In this document: piece after piece, positions 28,901 to 38,464 of the stretch
How the letters are laid out: every line of letters begins with the position of its first letter
How positions within the stretch are numbered: the first letter of the stretch is position 1
Assembly (NCBI RefSeq): GCF_003568845.1
Contig: NZ_CP030126.1
Location: 2,135,001 to 2,199,000, forward strand
Origin: Indioceanicola profundi
Lineage (GTDB): Bacteria; Pseudomonadota; Alphaproteobacteria; Azospirillales; Azospirillaceae
Reading direction: 5' to 3'
Length of the DNA stretch: 64,000 nt
The notes under the pieces: model-generated
What the model was told of the DNA's origin: nothing
Seen by the model: the letters and a program-made list of their open reading frames with translations, nothing else
The model's database searches: none
Position numbers and translations under genes: made by a program

Positions 28901-29320
28901 TCAGTCCAGCGGTATCTTGCCTCGCATCTTCTTGACCTGGGAGCGGCCGCTCTTGGCGTCCAGTCGGCGGTGCTTGCTGGCCAGCGTGGGACGGGTCGGA
29001 CGGCGGGGGGCCTGACGCTCGGCGGCCTTGGCCAGGATGGCGACCAGGCGGACACGCGCATCTTCCCGGTTGCGTTCCTGGCTGCGGAAATTCTGGGCGG
29101 TGATGATCAGCACCCCGTCATCGGTCAGCCGCTTTCCCGCAACGCCGCGCACCCGCTCCTTCAGCCATTCGGGCAGCGAGGGCGAGTTGGCGACGTCCAG
29201 GCGGAGCTGCACCGCCGTCTCCACCTTGTTGACATTCTGCCCGCCCGGTCCGCCGGCCCGCAGGAAGCTCTCTTGCAGTTCGGATTCGTCCAGGCGGATA
29301 TAGGGTGTGATCTGGAGCAT
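28901..29320 (-). CDS. arfB: Peptidyl-tRNA hydrolase ArfB, ribosome rescue
   Basis: A 139-aa codon-independent release factor (YaeJ). The catalytic GGQ is in LRAGGPGGQNVNKVETAVQL (GGQ near residues 26-28), and the basic C-terminal tail (KHRRLDAKSGRSQVKKMRG) inserts into the empty mRNA channel of stalled ribosomes. Length and composition are standard. It is next to the higBA relic; no operon partner is apparent. Confidence 0.95.
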   Translation of the reverse strand: MLQITPYIRLDESELQESFLRAGGPGGQNVNKVETAVQLRLDVANSPSLPEWLKERVRGVAGKRLTDDGVLIITAQNFRSQERNREDARVRLVAILAKAAERQAPRRPTRPTLASKHRRLDAKSGRSQVKKMRGKIPLD

Positions 29321-29323
29321 GGG

Positions 29324-29641
29324 TCAGGCGGTGCGCGGTTGGAAATGCGCCAGGGCCGACGCGATAAGGCAACGATGGTTCATCAGGTCGTGATCAGCCT
29401 GATACCAAGGGGAGAAGCCCTGCGGAAACCCGAAATACCGAGCCCGCCGCAGGTCGGCATCTGCTGTTGCCGCCTTCTTGCCGTGCACGATCCCATCGAT
29501 CCGCCGGGGCGGGATAGTGATGTCCCGGTCCAAGGCGTTCCGGCCCAGCCCCATGGGCTTCAGGAACTCCGTCCGGAGGATGTCACCCGGTTGCGGGCGC
29601 TCCGACCGGCCTGGATCAGTAAAGATCGATGATCTCGACAC
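29324..29641 (-). pseudogene. Decayed HigA-type antitoxin
   Basis: A 105-codon frame (if GTG 29641 is used) matches HigA over QPGDILRTEFLKPMGLGRN and IPPRRIDGIVHGKKAATADA, the XRE helix-turn-helix, then LRRARYFG. The usual continuation 'TSPxFWxNLQAxYDL' has become FPQGFSPWYQADHDL and the tail is unrelated, so several conserved core residues are lost. The frame is open, so a rudimentary protein might be made. Upstream is a broken HigB end. I judge it a relic of a higBA toxin-antitoxin pair. Confidence 0.6.
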
Positions 29642-29714
29642 GGCTCGGCCCTCCCGATGTCCAGATGGAACAGGTTCACCACTGGTACCCGAAAATCCTG
29701 ATCGCGAATACGGA
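29616..29714 (-). pseudogene. HigB toxin C-terminal remnant with an in-frame stop
   Basis: Read on the minus strand from 29714, the translation gives SVFAIRIFGYQW, then TGA, then TCSIWTSGGPSRVEIIDLY and a stop at 29616-29618. The RelE/HigB C terminus normally reads like SIRINxQWRICFxW...GPxxVEIVDYH, so the TGA stands where an Arg codon is expected and the 5' two-thirds of the gene is gone. This sits directly before, and overlaps, the HigA remnant, the order of an authentic higBA operon. Confidence 0.55.
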
Positions 29715-30043
29715 GCTCGTATCACTTTGCTCCGTGCGGGGGCCGCTGGAGTGTGGTGGGGTGTTGTCTCGTGAGCGGGAGGGACCTCTCCCGCAGGGGG
29801 GCCAGGCTTCTGCCCGAACGGCATAGTGTCGTAAATCCGAGTTTCGAGCGTCGAAAGAACCGACCCGCACCCTAGCCGAACGCTAGGTATGGGCTGAACC
29901 CCAAGGCCGTGAGCCAAGCTCAGCCGATGCCACGCCGTTCCTGCACATCGCCATCGCGGCATTCCGCTATCGCATCCAGACGGCGCTGAACGATAACGGC
30001 ACCCGGTATTAGCGTTACGGCCGCGGGCTGCCGCGCCCGCGCA
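29715..30043. other. Intergenic region with small palindrome, no gene seen
   Basis: About 330 nt between the higB remnant and the OpgC-like gene. It includes a GCGGGAG/CTCCCGC-type inverted repeat near 29773-29793 and an imperfect GC-rich palindrome just past the 30044 stop. I see no coding frame with a convincing start or composition. It may contain debris of the same toxin-antitoxin locus. Confidence 0.4.
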
Positions 30044-31243
30044 TTATTGCGCGGGCTTGGCGACGGCGGTCTTGGCCTTGCTACGCTCCTGCCAGCTTGC
30101 ATGGGCCCAGGCGGGAAGGCCCAGGCTGGCGATGCCGGCCAGGGTGATCAGGGTCTTGGTGTCCTCGTCGAACGGGCCGGCATAGCCGTCCAGCGCCATC
30201 AGCGCATAAACCAGCACCAGATGGTAAGCATAGACCTGCAGCGAGTGCTGACCCAGGAAGACCAGCGGGCGAAGGCGGAACAGGCCGTTGAGGAACCGCC
30301 CGGCCACCTGGGCGGCCCGCACCGTGCTCTCCTGGCCCGACACGACCAGCCAGGTCACCAGCCAGGCCAGGGCGGTGAAGTTCACCAGGAACACGGCGCC
30401 GAATTCCGTCCGGTCGGAGAAGCGGCCAAAGCGTTCCGCAGGGGCGCCGCTGATCCAGCCATAGGTCAGGGCCAGCTTGTAGACCAGGAACACGCCCAAC
30501 AGCGCCAGCGCCAGCTTGGCGAGGTCGGTGCGATGCGGGCCGAACCAGCGCTGCCAGTCCAACCGGCCCTGCACCTCGGCGGCGCCCAGCAGCATGCCGG
30601 TCACGAAGATGATCTGCCAGGCCAGCGGATTGAAATGGCCGCGCAGGGTGAAGCCGGGGAGGACCATGCGGACCAGATCCTCCATACCCTCCGTCAGCGG
30701 AAGATGCCAGCCGAGCTGAACCGCCAGCCAGAGCAGGGCGCTGCCCACCAACACTTCCTGGCCGCGCCCGGCGGCGATCAAGCGCAGCAGCAGCGGGGCG
30801 ACCAGCAGGTAGACCATGTACTGGGGCAGGATGTCCATGTAGGCGGGCTGGTACAGCAGCATCAACGATGCCGCCGCATTGGCCGCCGGCTGCTCGAACA
30901 GCTCATGCATGAAGCGCCCCCAGATTTCCGGCGATCGGGGCAGGAGCACCGCCATGGTCAGGATCAGGAGCAGCAACCCGGCATGATACCAGTACAGCTC
31001 CCGCACACGGGCGGCCAGCTTGGCATCCATGTCGCCGATGCGACCCTTCTGCATCAGGCGCATATAGTAGAGGCCGATGATCGTGCCGGAAAGGAAGACG
31101 AACCCCTGCGCATCCTGCACAAAACCAAGCTCCGCATGGTTGGCCTTGGCGAGCAGCAGGCCGCCTGCAAAGGGCAGGTGGTTCAGCAGCATGAAGACCA
31201 GAAAATAACCACGAAAGCCATCAAGCAGTTCTAGCCTACGCAT
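30044..31243 (-). CDS. OpgC-type membrane acyltransferase
   Basis: A 399-aa polytopic protein with about ten hydrophobic helices. It starts MRRLELLDGFRGYFLVFMLL, the OpgC/acyltransferase-3-like opening with the Asp-Gly-Phe-Arg motif and a following NHLPFAGG (conserved His). The C-terminal segment PLVFLGQHSLQVYAYHL is typical of OpgC_C proteins. OpgC adds succinyl groups to osmoregulated periplasmic glucans; the actual substrate here is not shown. No opgG/opgH gene is adjacent. It is divergent from the SGNH hydrolase at 31502, a class also linked with glycan deacylation. Confidence 0.85.
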   Translation of the reverse strand: MRRLELLDGFRGYFLVFMLLNHLPFAGGLLLAKANHAELGFVQDAQGFVFLSGTIIGLYYMRLMQKGRIGDMDAKLAARVRELYWYHAGLLLLILTMAVLLPRSPEIWGRFMHELFEQPAANAAASLMLLYQPAYMDILPQYMVYLLVAPLLLRLIAAGRGQEVLVGSALLWLAVQLGWHLPLTEGMEDLVRMVLPGFTLRGHFNPLAWQIIFVTGMLLGAAEVQGRLDWQRWFGPHRTDLAKLALALLGVFLVYKLALTYGWISGAPAERFGRFSDRTEFGAVFLVNFTALAWLVTWLVVSGQESTVRAAQVAGRFLNGLFRLRPLVFLGQHSLQVYAYHLVLVYALMALDGYAGPFDEDTKTLITLAGIASLGLPAWAHASWQERSKAKTAVAKPAQ

Positions 31244-31501
31244 CTGGGTGCCACCTGTGCCGTTTCGAGTACGTGCCTGCTAACGCTTGAAATCAGGCAG
31301 ACAGATGGCTGGAAAGTGTGGTAAATAGGAGATCGCTAACCTGATTTAGCTGCGCCGTGCCGATTCCTGGCCTTTTTGTCATCTGACAAATTTAGGACAG
31401 GTTGTGGCATAATTGTGCACTGGCCTTATGTAATCTTTTTCCCGGCGACTTTAGCGGGTGCGGATGTTATCCAGCGGAAGCAACCGGGAGAGCTGGATTC
31501 C

Positions 31502-32287
31502 ATGCCGATCTGTCGCCATCCGCACCGCAGTCCGTTTGCACGTCCGTTTTCCAGTTCGGGGCTTCGGCTGGTCCTGGCGGCCCTCGCCGTGTCCGGAACT
31601 GTGGCGTTCGCCGGTTTGGCATCGGCTTGCACGGCGACTGCTCCACTCTCCATCCCGCCAAAGTTTCCGGCCGTGGCGACGGCCCTGGTCGATGACCGGG
31701 CACTGACCATCGTCGCCTTCGGTTCTTCCAGTACCGAAGGCATCGGAGCCAGCGGACCCGCAACAACCTATCCCGCCCGGCTGGAACAGGAATTGCTCCA
31801 GCGCCTTCCAGGCCATGAGGTGCGGGTAGTGAACAGCGGGATCGGCGGGGATACGGCGGCGCTGATGATGGCCCGGCTGGACCGGGACGTGCTTGCGCAC
31901 AGGCCGGACCTGGTGGTCTGGCAATTGGGCACAAACGATGCCTTGCGCGGCGTGAAGCCGGAGGAGTTCCGGAAGCTGGCTCTTCAGGGCGTCGAGCAGA
32001 TCCGAGGCATTGGGGCGGACATCCTGTTCATGGAACCGCAGCTGCTGTCCGGCCAGGGTCCGGAAAGCCTGTACAGCCGCTATATCGCGGAGGTGCGGGC
32101 ATTGGGGGCGGAGTTGGGGATTCCAGTGCTGCTGCGCGCCAGCATCATGGCCGAGTGGGCCGAGCGCGGCGTGATTCCCGCCGGTCAGATGCTGAGCCAC
32201 GACGGGCTGCACATGACCGATGCCAGCTATCGCTGCCTGGCCGAGGTGGTGGCGGATGCCATCGCGCCGGACGCTCCTCCGGCGTAA
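31502..32287 (+). CDS. Exported SGNH/GDSL-family hydrolase
   Basis: A 261-aa protein with an N-terminal signal sequence (about 1-42) ending in FAGLASAC, either a lipobox or an ASA-type signal peptidase site. The SGNH blocks are FGSSSTEGIGAS (catalytic Ser near 73), GIGGDTA (Gly), LGTNDA (Asn) and DGLHMTD (catalytic Asp/His, about 240). It is an esterase or acyl hydrolase of the cell envelope. ATG 31502 is preferred since the signal peptide begins there; a longer frame reaches 31376. The intergenic 31244-31501 is AT-rich and has an AAATCAGG/CCTGATTT inverted repeat. Confidence 0.85.
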   Translation: MPICRHPHRSPFARPFSSSGLRLVLAALAVSGTVAFAGLASACTATAPLSIPPKFPAVATALVDDRALTIVAFGSSSTEGIGASGPATTYPARLEQELLQRLPGHEVRVVNSGIGGDTAALMMARLDRDVLAHRPDLVVWQLGTNDALRGVKPEEFRKLALQGVEQIRGIGADILFMEPQLLSGQGPESLYSRYIAEVRALGAELGIPVLLRASIMAEWAERGVIPAGQMLSHDGLHMTDASYRCLAEVVADAIAPDAPPA

Positions 32288-32302
32288 GCGCCAAGTCCCT
32301 GT

Positions 32303-32449
32303 TCAGATGCGGAACAGGGCGGAGATGCCGCCGAAGGCCACCAACAGGGTAGTCCCGATATAGAACCATTTGATTCCCCGATCCAGGCGCGCACGATCCA
32401 GCCGGTCCTTGCGCGCCTCCTCCGTTTCATCGTGCGATTGATCGGTCAT
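32303..32449 (-). CDS. Small single-helix membrane protein
   Basis: A 48-aa protein, MTDQSHDETEEARKDRLDRA then a membrane helix (WFYIGTTLLVAFGGISALF, about 28-46). The highly charged N-terminal half followed by one helix is plausible for a small membrane protein, but the ribosome site is weak (GGGATTGG). It is convergent with the SGNH hydrolase with 15 nt between stops. No family is recognised. Confidence 0.45.
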   Translation of the reverse strand: MTDQSHDETEEARKDRLDRARLDRGIKWFYIGTTLLVAFGGISALFRI

Positions 32450-32639
32450 GAGCACCAATCCCTTTGTCCCGGGTCGCAGATTCTTCAGTCGATCAGGGGC
32501 CGGGCCAATGGCATGCCTGGCCCGCATAATGAATGTCTCTCGTCCCCTTCCCCAATGTTCCTGCCGCTGTTCCAGTTCCAACAGGGAAATGCCGTACGCC
32601 GGTTAAAGGCAGCGGGAAGCGAAATGCCGCCGTACGCGC

Positions 32640-32830
32640 CACAGGGGTGAAGCTGATGGTGGATCGCCGAGGCGGAAATGCCTGATCTTGTTGAACATCC
32701 CTACGAGGCGGTTCCGGTCCCAAGACTGCCGGAAATTGCAGACGTCCGGGTCGTGCCTGTTCGCCTCGGGCGGAACATCGGGCAGGATGTCCTTCGCTCG
32801 CACAACGTGCGTGCGACTTGGGCCACCGAC
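32640..32830 (-). pseudogene. IS5-family transposase C-terminal remnant
   Basis: On the minus strand a frame contains DILPDVPPEANRHDPDVCNF and then FRQSWDRNRLVGMFNKIRHF. This lines up with the end of IS5-type transposases, which read approximately 'ANIPPKxNRxDPxxFSPxLYRxRNLVERFFNKIKxFR'. The catalytic Glu position is visibly mutated (RLVGMFNKI for NLVERFFNKI), and the usual ATRYDKLA continuation is lost to frame changes. The rest of the element and its ends are not visible. It lies about 55-240 nt from the 3' end of tRNA-Phe. Confidence 0.5.
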
Positions 32831-32883
32831 TCTCAGGTAAGCCTCAATCTGACATGAAGGGAATCAATGGCTGAGAAGGATCG

Positions 32884-32959
<76 letters not shown>

Positions 32960-33090
32960 ACACCACGCTCGGACGATACGGACTGTATGAAATCGCCTCG
33001 TCTCCAGCCTCACCGGAAGCGTCGGCCGTGGCCGCGTCCCGTCGAGGACCCGCGATATAGACAATCTTCCGGGGCCTGTCCAGCGTCTGT

Positions 33091-33306
33091 TTAGCCCGGC
33101 GCGAATTTTTCCGGATCGGCCTCCTCCGCCTCGTCATCCTGCTCCACCGCCGGCACGCGGTAGACGCCGTTCAGCCAGCGGGCCAAGTCGACGTCGGCGC
33201 AGCGTTTGGAGCAGAAGGGCTTGGCTTCCGGTACCGGGGGCCGGCCGCAGACCGGGCAAGCAGCCGCCTTGCGGGATTTCGGGAATTCGATGGGATCGTT
33301 CGACAT
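33091..33306 (-). CDS. yacG: DNA gyrase inhibitor YacG
   Basis: A 71-aa zinc-ribbon protein with the four-Cys motif C-x2-C-x15-C-x3-C in CPVCGRPPVPEAKPFCSKRC (about 17-36), followed by ADVDLARWLNGVYRVP. The tail is acidic. In E. coli YacG binds GyrB and blocks DNA binding. Its place after rng, and before tRNA-Phe, is the usual alphaproteobacterial order. Confidence 0.93.
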   Translation of the reverse strand: MSNDPIEFPKSRKAAACPVCGRPPVPEAKPFCSKRCADVDLARWLNGVYRVPAVEQDDEAEEADPEKFAPG

Positions 33307-33334
33307 CTCGGAACGGGCGCTCGTATTTCGGGGC

Positions 33335-34516
33335 TTACAGAGTAGGAGCTTGCGGGGCCAGCAGGTCGGAGAGGGGCGGGCCGCGGCGCGACCGGGTCAT
33401 CTCCACCAGCCCCAGTTTGGACATGCCATACACATGGGTGCCCGCGGGATCGTTGGAAACCGCATGGCTGAGCGCCAGGATCAACTGCTCCCGCTCATAG
33501 GCCTTGGCGAGATTGATGAAATCCACCACCACGATCCCGCCGATGTTGCGCAGGCGGAGCTGGCGGGCGATCTCCCGCACCGCTTCCAGATTGGTGGACA
33601 GCGGATTGCCGCGCTCCCCGCCGTTCACATCGATCACGGTCAGCGCCTCCGTCCGCTCGATCACGAGGGAGCCGCCATGGGAGAGAGGGGCGCGCCGGTC
33701 CAGCAGGGACTGGATCGCCCCCTCCACATCCCCCGTCTCGAACAAGGGCAGCTTGGCGATATGCAGGGTAATCCGGGCGGCCAGATCGGGTGCCCGCTCG
33801 GCGCACCAGCGCTTCAGGTCCAGCAGCGCTTCCGAGCCTTCCACCCGGATGGCGTCGAACCCCGCCCCGCCAAGTTCCACGCAGGCGCGCACCGGGGCCG
33901 CTGGCGGGACCAGCAGCTCCTGCGGAGCCTCCGCGCCGGCGAGAGCCGATTCGGCGGCCCTCCAATCGGCATAGAGCGCCTCCGCCTCCAGCGCCACGAG
34001 CCCGGGGTCGGCCTCCGCCGCATCGGCGCGCACGATCCAGCCGCCGCCGGGCGGCACGGCATCGCGCATGGCGGCAGCCAGTGCCGTACGCTGCGGCCCG
34101 GCGGCGAGGCGCTTTGAGAGATGCACCCCCTGCCCTTGCGGCAGATGCACCAGGAAGCGTCCCGGCAGCGAGATGTCCATGGTGAGGACGGCACCCTTGT
34201 CGCCATGGGCGTCCGCCTTGACCTGGACCACCACCTCCTGCCCGGTGCGCAGCATCTGGCCGATCCGCAGTTCCCGCCCCTTCTTCGGGGCCGGGCGCAC
34301 ATCGGCGGCGTTCAGCAGGGCCGGCAGCCGCTCGCCGATCTCCACGAACGCCGCCTCCAGCCCGGCCGCCAGCCGCACCACGCGCCCAAGCAGCACCGCG
34401 CCCATGCGGGCGGGCCGGTCGGTGCGGTCGATGTAGAGGTCGGTCAGCTCGCCGCCGGTCAGCACCGCCGCCCGCCGCAGCAGGCCCTTGCCGTCGACCA
34501 GCAGCTCCCGGTTCAT
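33335..34516 (-). CDS. rng: Ribonuclease E/G family protein (RNase G-like)
   Basis: A 393-aa protein, shorter than E. coli RNase G (489). It has an S1-like N-terminal part (GAVLLGRVVRLAAGLEAAFVEIG) and the catalytic DNase I-like region with LTVIDVNGG (metal-binding Asp), STNLEAVREIARQLRLRNIGG and IVVVDFIN (second Asp). The Zn-link and C-terminal small-domain region appear shortened. It likely takes part in RNA maturation or decay. Its ATG overlaps the maf stop by 4 nt. Confidence 0.88.
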   Translation of the reverse strand: MNRELLVDGKGLLRRAAVLTGGELTDLYIDRTDRPARMGAVLLGRVVRLAAGLEAAFVEIGERLPALLNAADVRPAPKKGRELRIGQMLRTGQEVVVQVKADAHGDKGAVLTMDISLPGRFLVHLPQGQGVHLSKRLAAGPQRTALAAAMRDAVPPGGGWIVRADAAEADPGLVALEAEALYADWRAAESALAGAEAPQELLVPPAAPVRACVELGGAGFDAIRVEGSEALLDLKRWCAERAPDLAARITLHIAKLPLFETGDVEGAIQSLLDRRAPLSHGGSLVIERTEALTVIDVNGGERGNPLSTNLEAVREIARQLRLRNIGGIVVVDFINLAKAYEREQLILALSHAVSNDPAGTHVYGMSKLGLVEMTRSRRGPPLSDLLAPQAPTL

Positions 34517-35151
34517 GACGGTGCGCCGGCGTTGCGGAGCAGGGCCGCCAGCGGGTCGATGCCGGCGGCGCGCAGCAGCCCGCCGACCTCGTGCACCGGC
34601 AGGCCGACCACATTGGGGTGGGAGCCGATCAGCTCCCGCACGAAGAGTGCCGCCAAGCCCTGGATGCCGTAGCCGCCGGCCTTGCCGTTCCATTCGCCGC
34701 TGGCGAGATAGGCCTGGATCTCCTGCTCCGACAGGCGCTTGAAAACCACGGCCGTCTGGACGGTGCGGGTCCGTTCCCGCCCGTCCGGGCCGATGACGCA
34801 GACGCCGGTATGGACACGGTGGCGGCGGCCGGACAGCAGCTCCAGGCACATGCGGGCGGTGGCGGCATCCTCCGCCTTGGGCAGGATGCGGCGGCCGCAG
34901 GCCACCACCGTGTCGGCGGCCAGGATGACGGCGCCCGGATGGCGGGCGGCCACCACGGCCGCCTTCCCGCGCGCCAGCCGCAGGGCGTGGGGTGCCGGCA
35001 GCTCCCCCTTCCGCACCGATTCGTCGATGTCGGCGGGATCGACGACGTCGGGCTTCAGCCCGATCAGGGCAAGCAGGTCCCGACGCCGCGGGGACGAGGA
35101 GGCAAGCACCAGCTTCGGGCCGCCCGGCCCGGCTGCAACATCAGAAATCAT
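34513..35151 (-). CDS. maf: Maf-like nucleotide pyrophosphatase
   Basis: A 212-aa Maf/HAM1-superfamily protein that hydrolyses non-canonical or dTTP/UTP nucleotides to monophosphates. Motifs: LASSSPRRRDLLALIG (about 16-31), VDPADIDES, AADTVVACGRRILPK (Asp), and SGEWNGKAGGYGIQG. It is in the infA-maf-rng-yacG operon. The stop overlaps the rng start. Confidence 0.94.
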   Translation of the reverse strand: MISDVAAGPGGPKLVLASSSPRRRDLLALIGLKPDVVDPADIDESVRKGELPAPHALRLARGKAAVVAARHPGAVILAADTVVACGRRILPKAEDAATARMCLELLSGRRHRVHTGVCVIGPDGRERTRTVQTAVVFKRLSEQEIQAYLASGEWNGKAGGYGIQGLAALFVRELIGSHPNVVGLPVHEVGGLLRAAGIDPLAALLRNAGAPS

Positions 35152-35162
35152 CAGCCCTACGC

Positions 35163-35381
35163 TTACTTGAAGCGGAATATGATGCGTCCCTTGGTGAGGT
35201 CGTAGGGCGTCATCTCGACATTGACGCGGTCCCCTGCCAGCACCCGGATGCGGTTCTTGCGCATCTTACCACTGGTATGGGCCAGAACCTCATGGTCGTT
35301 ATCGAGTTTCACACGGAACATCGCGTTGGGCAGCAGTTCGGCGACCGTGCCCGAAAACTCGATCAAATCCTCCTTCGCCAT
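35163..35381 (-). CDS. infA: Translation initiation factor IF-1
   Basis: A 72-aa OB-fold protein of exact family length, [20 protein letters not shown] ... ending GRIIFRFK. It binds the ribosomal A site and helps IF-2/IF-3. The ATG at 35381 fits the near-universal MAKED start. It is first of the closely spaced infA-maf-rng-yacG-tRNA-Phe group (11 nt to maf). Confidence 0.98.
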   Translation of the reverse strand: MAKEDLIEFSGTVAELLPNAMFRVKLDNDHEVLAHTSGKMRKNRIRVLAGDRVNVEMTPYDLTKGRIIFRFK

Positions 35382-35524
35382 CTCTTTCTTATCGCCGCTG
35401 TGGATTTCGCAGCATTGGTGATTGAGAGGTTTTCGGTGGTCAAGACCTTTCCGCGTCCAAGTCCCCGGCCCTCTTCTCCTTCGCCTGGGCACGTCGCCGG
35501 AAGAGCACGCCTTGCGGGAAAAGC

Positions 35525-35974
35525 CTAGCGCGGAAGCTCCGCCCCGAACCGCTCCCCGATCCGGCGCAGCAGGGTGTCGCGCACCTGCCGGTAGGCATCC
35601 ATCCGCACATCGCGGGAGCCCTCGACCACCGAGGGGTCGAAGGTGTGCCAGAACTCCACATCGCAGGCCATGGTGCGGGTCATCTCCACCGCCCGGTGCT
35701 GCGCCTCCGGCGAGAGGGAGATGACAAGGTCGAAGCTGGTGTCCTCCAGCATGTCGAAGGTCTTGCAGCGGTGCCGGCCGATATCAACCCCGATCTCGCT
35801 CATCACCGCCACGGCGAAGGGGTCCGGCTCCCCCTCCCGCACGCCGACGCTGTCGACATAGAGCTTCTGCCCCAGCAGATGCTTCAGCAGCCCCTCCGCC
35901 ATGGGGGAGCGGATGGAATTGTGCGTGCAGGCGAAAAGTACGCTGGTGACGCTGGGCGGGTGGATATCGGCCAT
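35525..35974 (-). CDS. Low-molecular-weight tyrosine phosphatase / arsenate-reductase-like protein
   Basis: A 149-aa protein of the LMW-PTP superfamily. The P-loop C-x5-R-S is CTHNSIRS at about 16-23. The general-acid region is [13 protein letters not shown]. The order matches alphaproteobacterial clusters hisD-UPF0262-phosphatase-infA. It lacks the extra Cys pair of thioredoxin-linked ArsC, so a tyrosine phosphatase or related activity is more likely than arsenate reduction. The substrate is unknown. Confidence 0.85.
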   Translation of the reverse strand: MADIHPPSVTSVLFACTHNSIRSPMAEGLLKHLLGQKLYVDSVGVREGEPDPFAVAVMSEIGVDIGRHRCKTFDMLEDTSFDLVISLSPEAQHRAVEMTRTMACDVEFWHTFDPSVVEGSRDVRMDAYRQVRDTLLRRIGERFGAELPR

Positions 35975-35982
35975 TCCCCGCC

Positions 35983-36465
35983 TCAGCCCCGGATATGCAG
36001 GACGCAGATCAGGGTGAACAGGCGGCGGGAGGTGTTGAGGTCCAGCTCGGCCTTTCCGGACAGCCGTTCCCGCAGCAGCTCCGACCCTTCGTTGTGGAGG
36101 CCGCGGCGGCCCATGTCGATGGCCTCGATCTGCGAGGGGGAGGCCGACTTGATGGCCTTGTAGTAACTGTCGCAGATCATGAAGTAATCGCGCACGATGG
36201 TGCGGAACGGCGAGAGAGGCAGGATGATGCGGGCCAGCTCCGAATCCTCCTCCGCCCGCACATCGAAGACCAGCCGGTTCTCCTCCACCGAGAGATAGAG
36301 CCGGTAGGGACCCGGCGTCGGCGGGTCCGTCAGGGCGAACCGGTTCTCCTCCATCAGGTCGAACAGGGCGACGGCCCGTTCATGCTCGACCTCGGGGGAA
36401 CGGCGGACGACGTGCTTTTCCCTCAGCTCCACATGGGTGATGCGGTCCTTGGCGGCTGTCGTCAC
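35983..36465 (-). CDS. UPF0262 family protein
   Basis: A 160-aa protein of the UPF0262 family. Characteristic segments are [49 protein letters not shown] and [14 protein letters not shown]. Function is unknown but the family is nearly restricted to alphaproteobacteria and linked with hisD. It lies 30 nt after hisD and 8 nt before the phosphatase. Confidence 0.93.
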   Translation of the reverse strand: MTTAAKDRITHVELREKHVVRRSPEVEHERAVALFDLMEENRFALTDPPTPGPYRLYLSVEENRLVFDVRAEEDSELARIILPLSPFRTIVRDYFMICDSYYKAIKSASPSQIEAIDMGRRGLHNEGSELLRERLSGKAELDLNTSRRLFTLICVLHIRG

Positions 36466-36495
36466 GGAAGCTCCCCCTGCGGATGGTCGGCCCTG

Positions 36496-37809
36496 CTATT
36501 CGGCTGCCCCGGCATCCAGGCGGATGGACACGGACAACGCATGGGCGTCCAACCCTTCCGCCCGCGCCAAGGATACGGCAGCAGGGCCGATCGCCGCCAG
36601 ACTTGCCGCATCGCAGCCGACCAAAGTGGTACGCTTCATGAAATCCAGCACGTTCAGCCCGGAGGAGAAGCGGGCCGAACGGGCGGTGGGCAGCACATGG
36701 TTCGGCCCCGCCACATAGTCGCCGATGGCCTCCGGCGTGTGGCGGCCCAGGAAAATGGCGCCGGCATTGCGGATTTTCGCCGCCAGCGCGTCCGGATCGG
36801 CCACCGCCAGCTCCAGATGCTCCGGCGCTAGCCGGTCCACCAACGCCACCGATTCGGACAGGTCGCGCACCAGGATCACCGCCCCGTGGTCGCGCCAGCT
36901 CGGCCCCGCGATGTCGGTGCGCGGCAGCCTGGCGAGCTGGATTTCCACCGCCTGCTCGACCCGGGCCGCGAAGCCCTCGTCATCGGTGATCAGGATGGAT
37001 TGGGCGCTGGCGTCATGCTCCGCTTGCGACAGCAGGTCGGCGGCGATCCAGGCCGGATCGTTCTGCCCGTCGGCCACCACCAGGATCTCCGAGGGACCGG
37101 CGATCATGTCGATGCCGACGGTACCGAAGACCTGGCGCTTGGCATTGGCCACATAGGCATTGCCGGGGCCGACGATCTTGTCCACCGGGGCGATGGAGTC
37201 CGTGCCGTAGGCCAGCGCCGCCACGGCCTGCGCGCCGCCGATGCGGTAGATCTCCTCCACCCCCGCGATCCGGGCGGCAGCGAGGACCAGCGGGTTCAGC
37301 TTGCCGTCCGGCGTCGGCACCACCATGGCGATGCGCGGCACGCCCGCCACCTTGGCCGGGATGGCGTTCATCAGGACGGAGCTGGGATAGGCCGCCGTGC
37401 CGCCGGGCACATAGATGCCGGCCGCCTGCACCGCGGTCCAGCGCGCGCCCAGGCGTACGCCGGCGGCATCGGTGTAGCTGGTGGCATCGGGGAGCTGGCG
37501 CGCATGGAAGTCGCGGATGCGGTCGGCCGCGAGATTCAGTGCTTCCATCGTCTCCGCCGAGCAGGCGGCGATGGCGGCATCCACCTCGGCCGCCGTGATG
37601 CGCAGGTTGGCGGCCGTCAGCTCCACCCGGTCCCAGCGCCTTGTATACTCGATCACTGCGCCATCGCCGCGGGCACGCACATCGGCCAGAACCGCGGACA
37701 CGGCGGCGGTCACATCCTCCGCCGTTTCCCGCTTGGCATCCAGCAAGGCGCGGAAACCGGTTTCGAAGTCGGGGCTGCGGGTGGAAAGCTTAAGCGGCAT
37801 TGGTGGCAT
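36496..37809 (-). CDS. hisD: Histidinol dehydrogenase
   Basis: A 437-aa enzyme that oxidises L-histidinol to histidine in two NAD+-dependent steps. Family segments are [53 protein letters not shown], and the zinc/active-site His pair in RLAPEHLEL and AGPNHVLPT. The start overlaps the end of hisG by 20 nt; ATG 37800 (MPLK) is an alternative with better spacing from GGGA. It forms hisG-hisD-UPF0262. Confidence 0.96.
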   Translation of the reverse strand: MPPMPLKLSTRSPDFETGFRALLDAKRETAEDVTAAVSAVLADVRARGDGAVIEYTRRWDRVELTAANLRITAAEVDAAIAACSAETMEALNLAADRIRDFHARQLPDATSYTDAAGVRLGARWTAVQAAGIYVPGGTAAYPSSVLMNAIPAKVAGVPRIAMVVPTPDGKLNPLVLAAARIAGVEEIYRIGGAQAVAALAYGTDSIAPVDKIVGPGNAYVANAKRQVFGTVGIDMIAGPSEILVVADGQNDPAWIAADLLSQAEHDASAQSILITDDEGFAARVEQAVEIQLARLPRTDIAGPSWRDHGAVILVRDLSESVALVDRLAPEHLELAVADPDALAAKIRNAGAIFLGRHTPEAIGDYVAGPNHVLPTARSARFSSGLNVLDFMKRTTLVGCDAASLAAIGPAAVSLARAEGLDAHALSVSIRLDAGAAE

Positions 37810-38464
37810 CCCGGAAGCGGTCGACCCAGTTCTGGATTTCCGGATGGCGGGTCTTGAGGGCGGCGCGGTTGACGATCAGCCGGCTGGTGATGTCGGCGAT
37901 ATGCTCGATCTCGACCAGCCCGTTGGCCTTCAGCGTGGCGCCGGAGGAGACGAGGTCGACGATGCGCTGGCTGAGCCCCAGGGAGGGGGCCAGCTCCATG
38001 GCGCCGTTCAGCTTGATGCATTCCGCCTGAACGCCGCGGGCGGCGAAGTGGCGCTTCGTGATCTCTGGATATTTCGTCGCCACGCGCACATGGGACCAGC
38101 GGGACGGATCGTCCTTCGCCACCATCTCCACCGGCTCCGCCACGGCGATGCGGCAGCGGCCGATGCCGAGGTCCAGCGGGGCGTAGATTTCCGGATAGTC
38201 GAATTCCATCAGCACATCGTTGCCGCAGACGCCGAGTTGCGCCGCCCCGAAGGCGACGAAGGTGGCCACGTCGAAGCTGCGCACCCGGATGATCTGCACG
38301 AAGGGCAGGTTGGTGCCGAAGCTGAGGGCCCGGGACTTCGGATCGTCGAAGGCCGGTTCCGGCTCGATCCCGACGCGATGGAGCAGCGGCCGGACCTCAT
38401 CCAGGATGCGGCCCTTCGGCAGGGCCAGGACGAGAGGATCGTTGGCGGGCGGCGGCAGCGTCAC
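37790..38464 (-). CDS. hisG: ATP phosphoribosyltransferase, short form
   Basis: A 224-aa short-type HisG, which starts histidine synthesis from ATP and PRPP and needs HisZ (not in this window) as regulatory subunit. Segments: [53 protein letters not shown] and the PRPP-binding [14 protein letters not shown]. It is first of the his block, preceded by 400 nt of repeat-bearing intergenic DNA. Confidence 0.96.
   Translation of the reverse strand: MTLPPPANDPLVLALPKGRILDEVRPLLHRVGIEPEPAFDDPKSRALSFGTNLPFVQIIRVRSFDVATFVAFGAAQLGVCGNDVLMEFDYPEIYAPLDLGIGRCRIAVAEPVEMVAKDDPSRWSHVRVATKYPEITKRHFAARGVQAECIKLNGAMELAPSLGLSQRIVDLVSSGATLKANGLVEIEHIADITSRLIVNRAALKTRHPEIQNWVDRFRDATNAA

Noticed and set aside
29324-29641. 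Intact HigA antitoxin
   Set aside because: The frame is open, but conserved core residues after the HTH are changed and the toxin gene upstream is only a broken fragment, so a relic is more likely.
29773-29793. Inverted repeat GCGGGAG/CTCCCGC as a terminator
   Set aside because: The stem is short, has no T-run on either strand and does not follow a clear gene end.
35525-35974. Arsenate reductase ArsC
   Set aside because: The P-loop fits, but there is no extra Cys pair and no ars gene nearby; it is better described as an LMW phosphatase.
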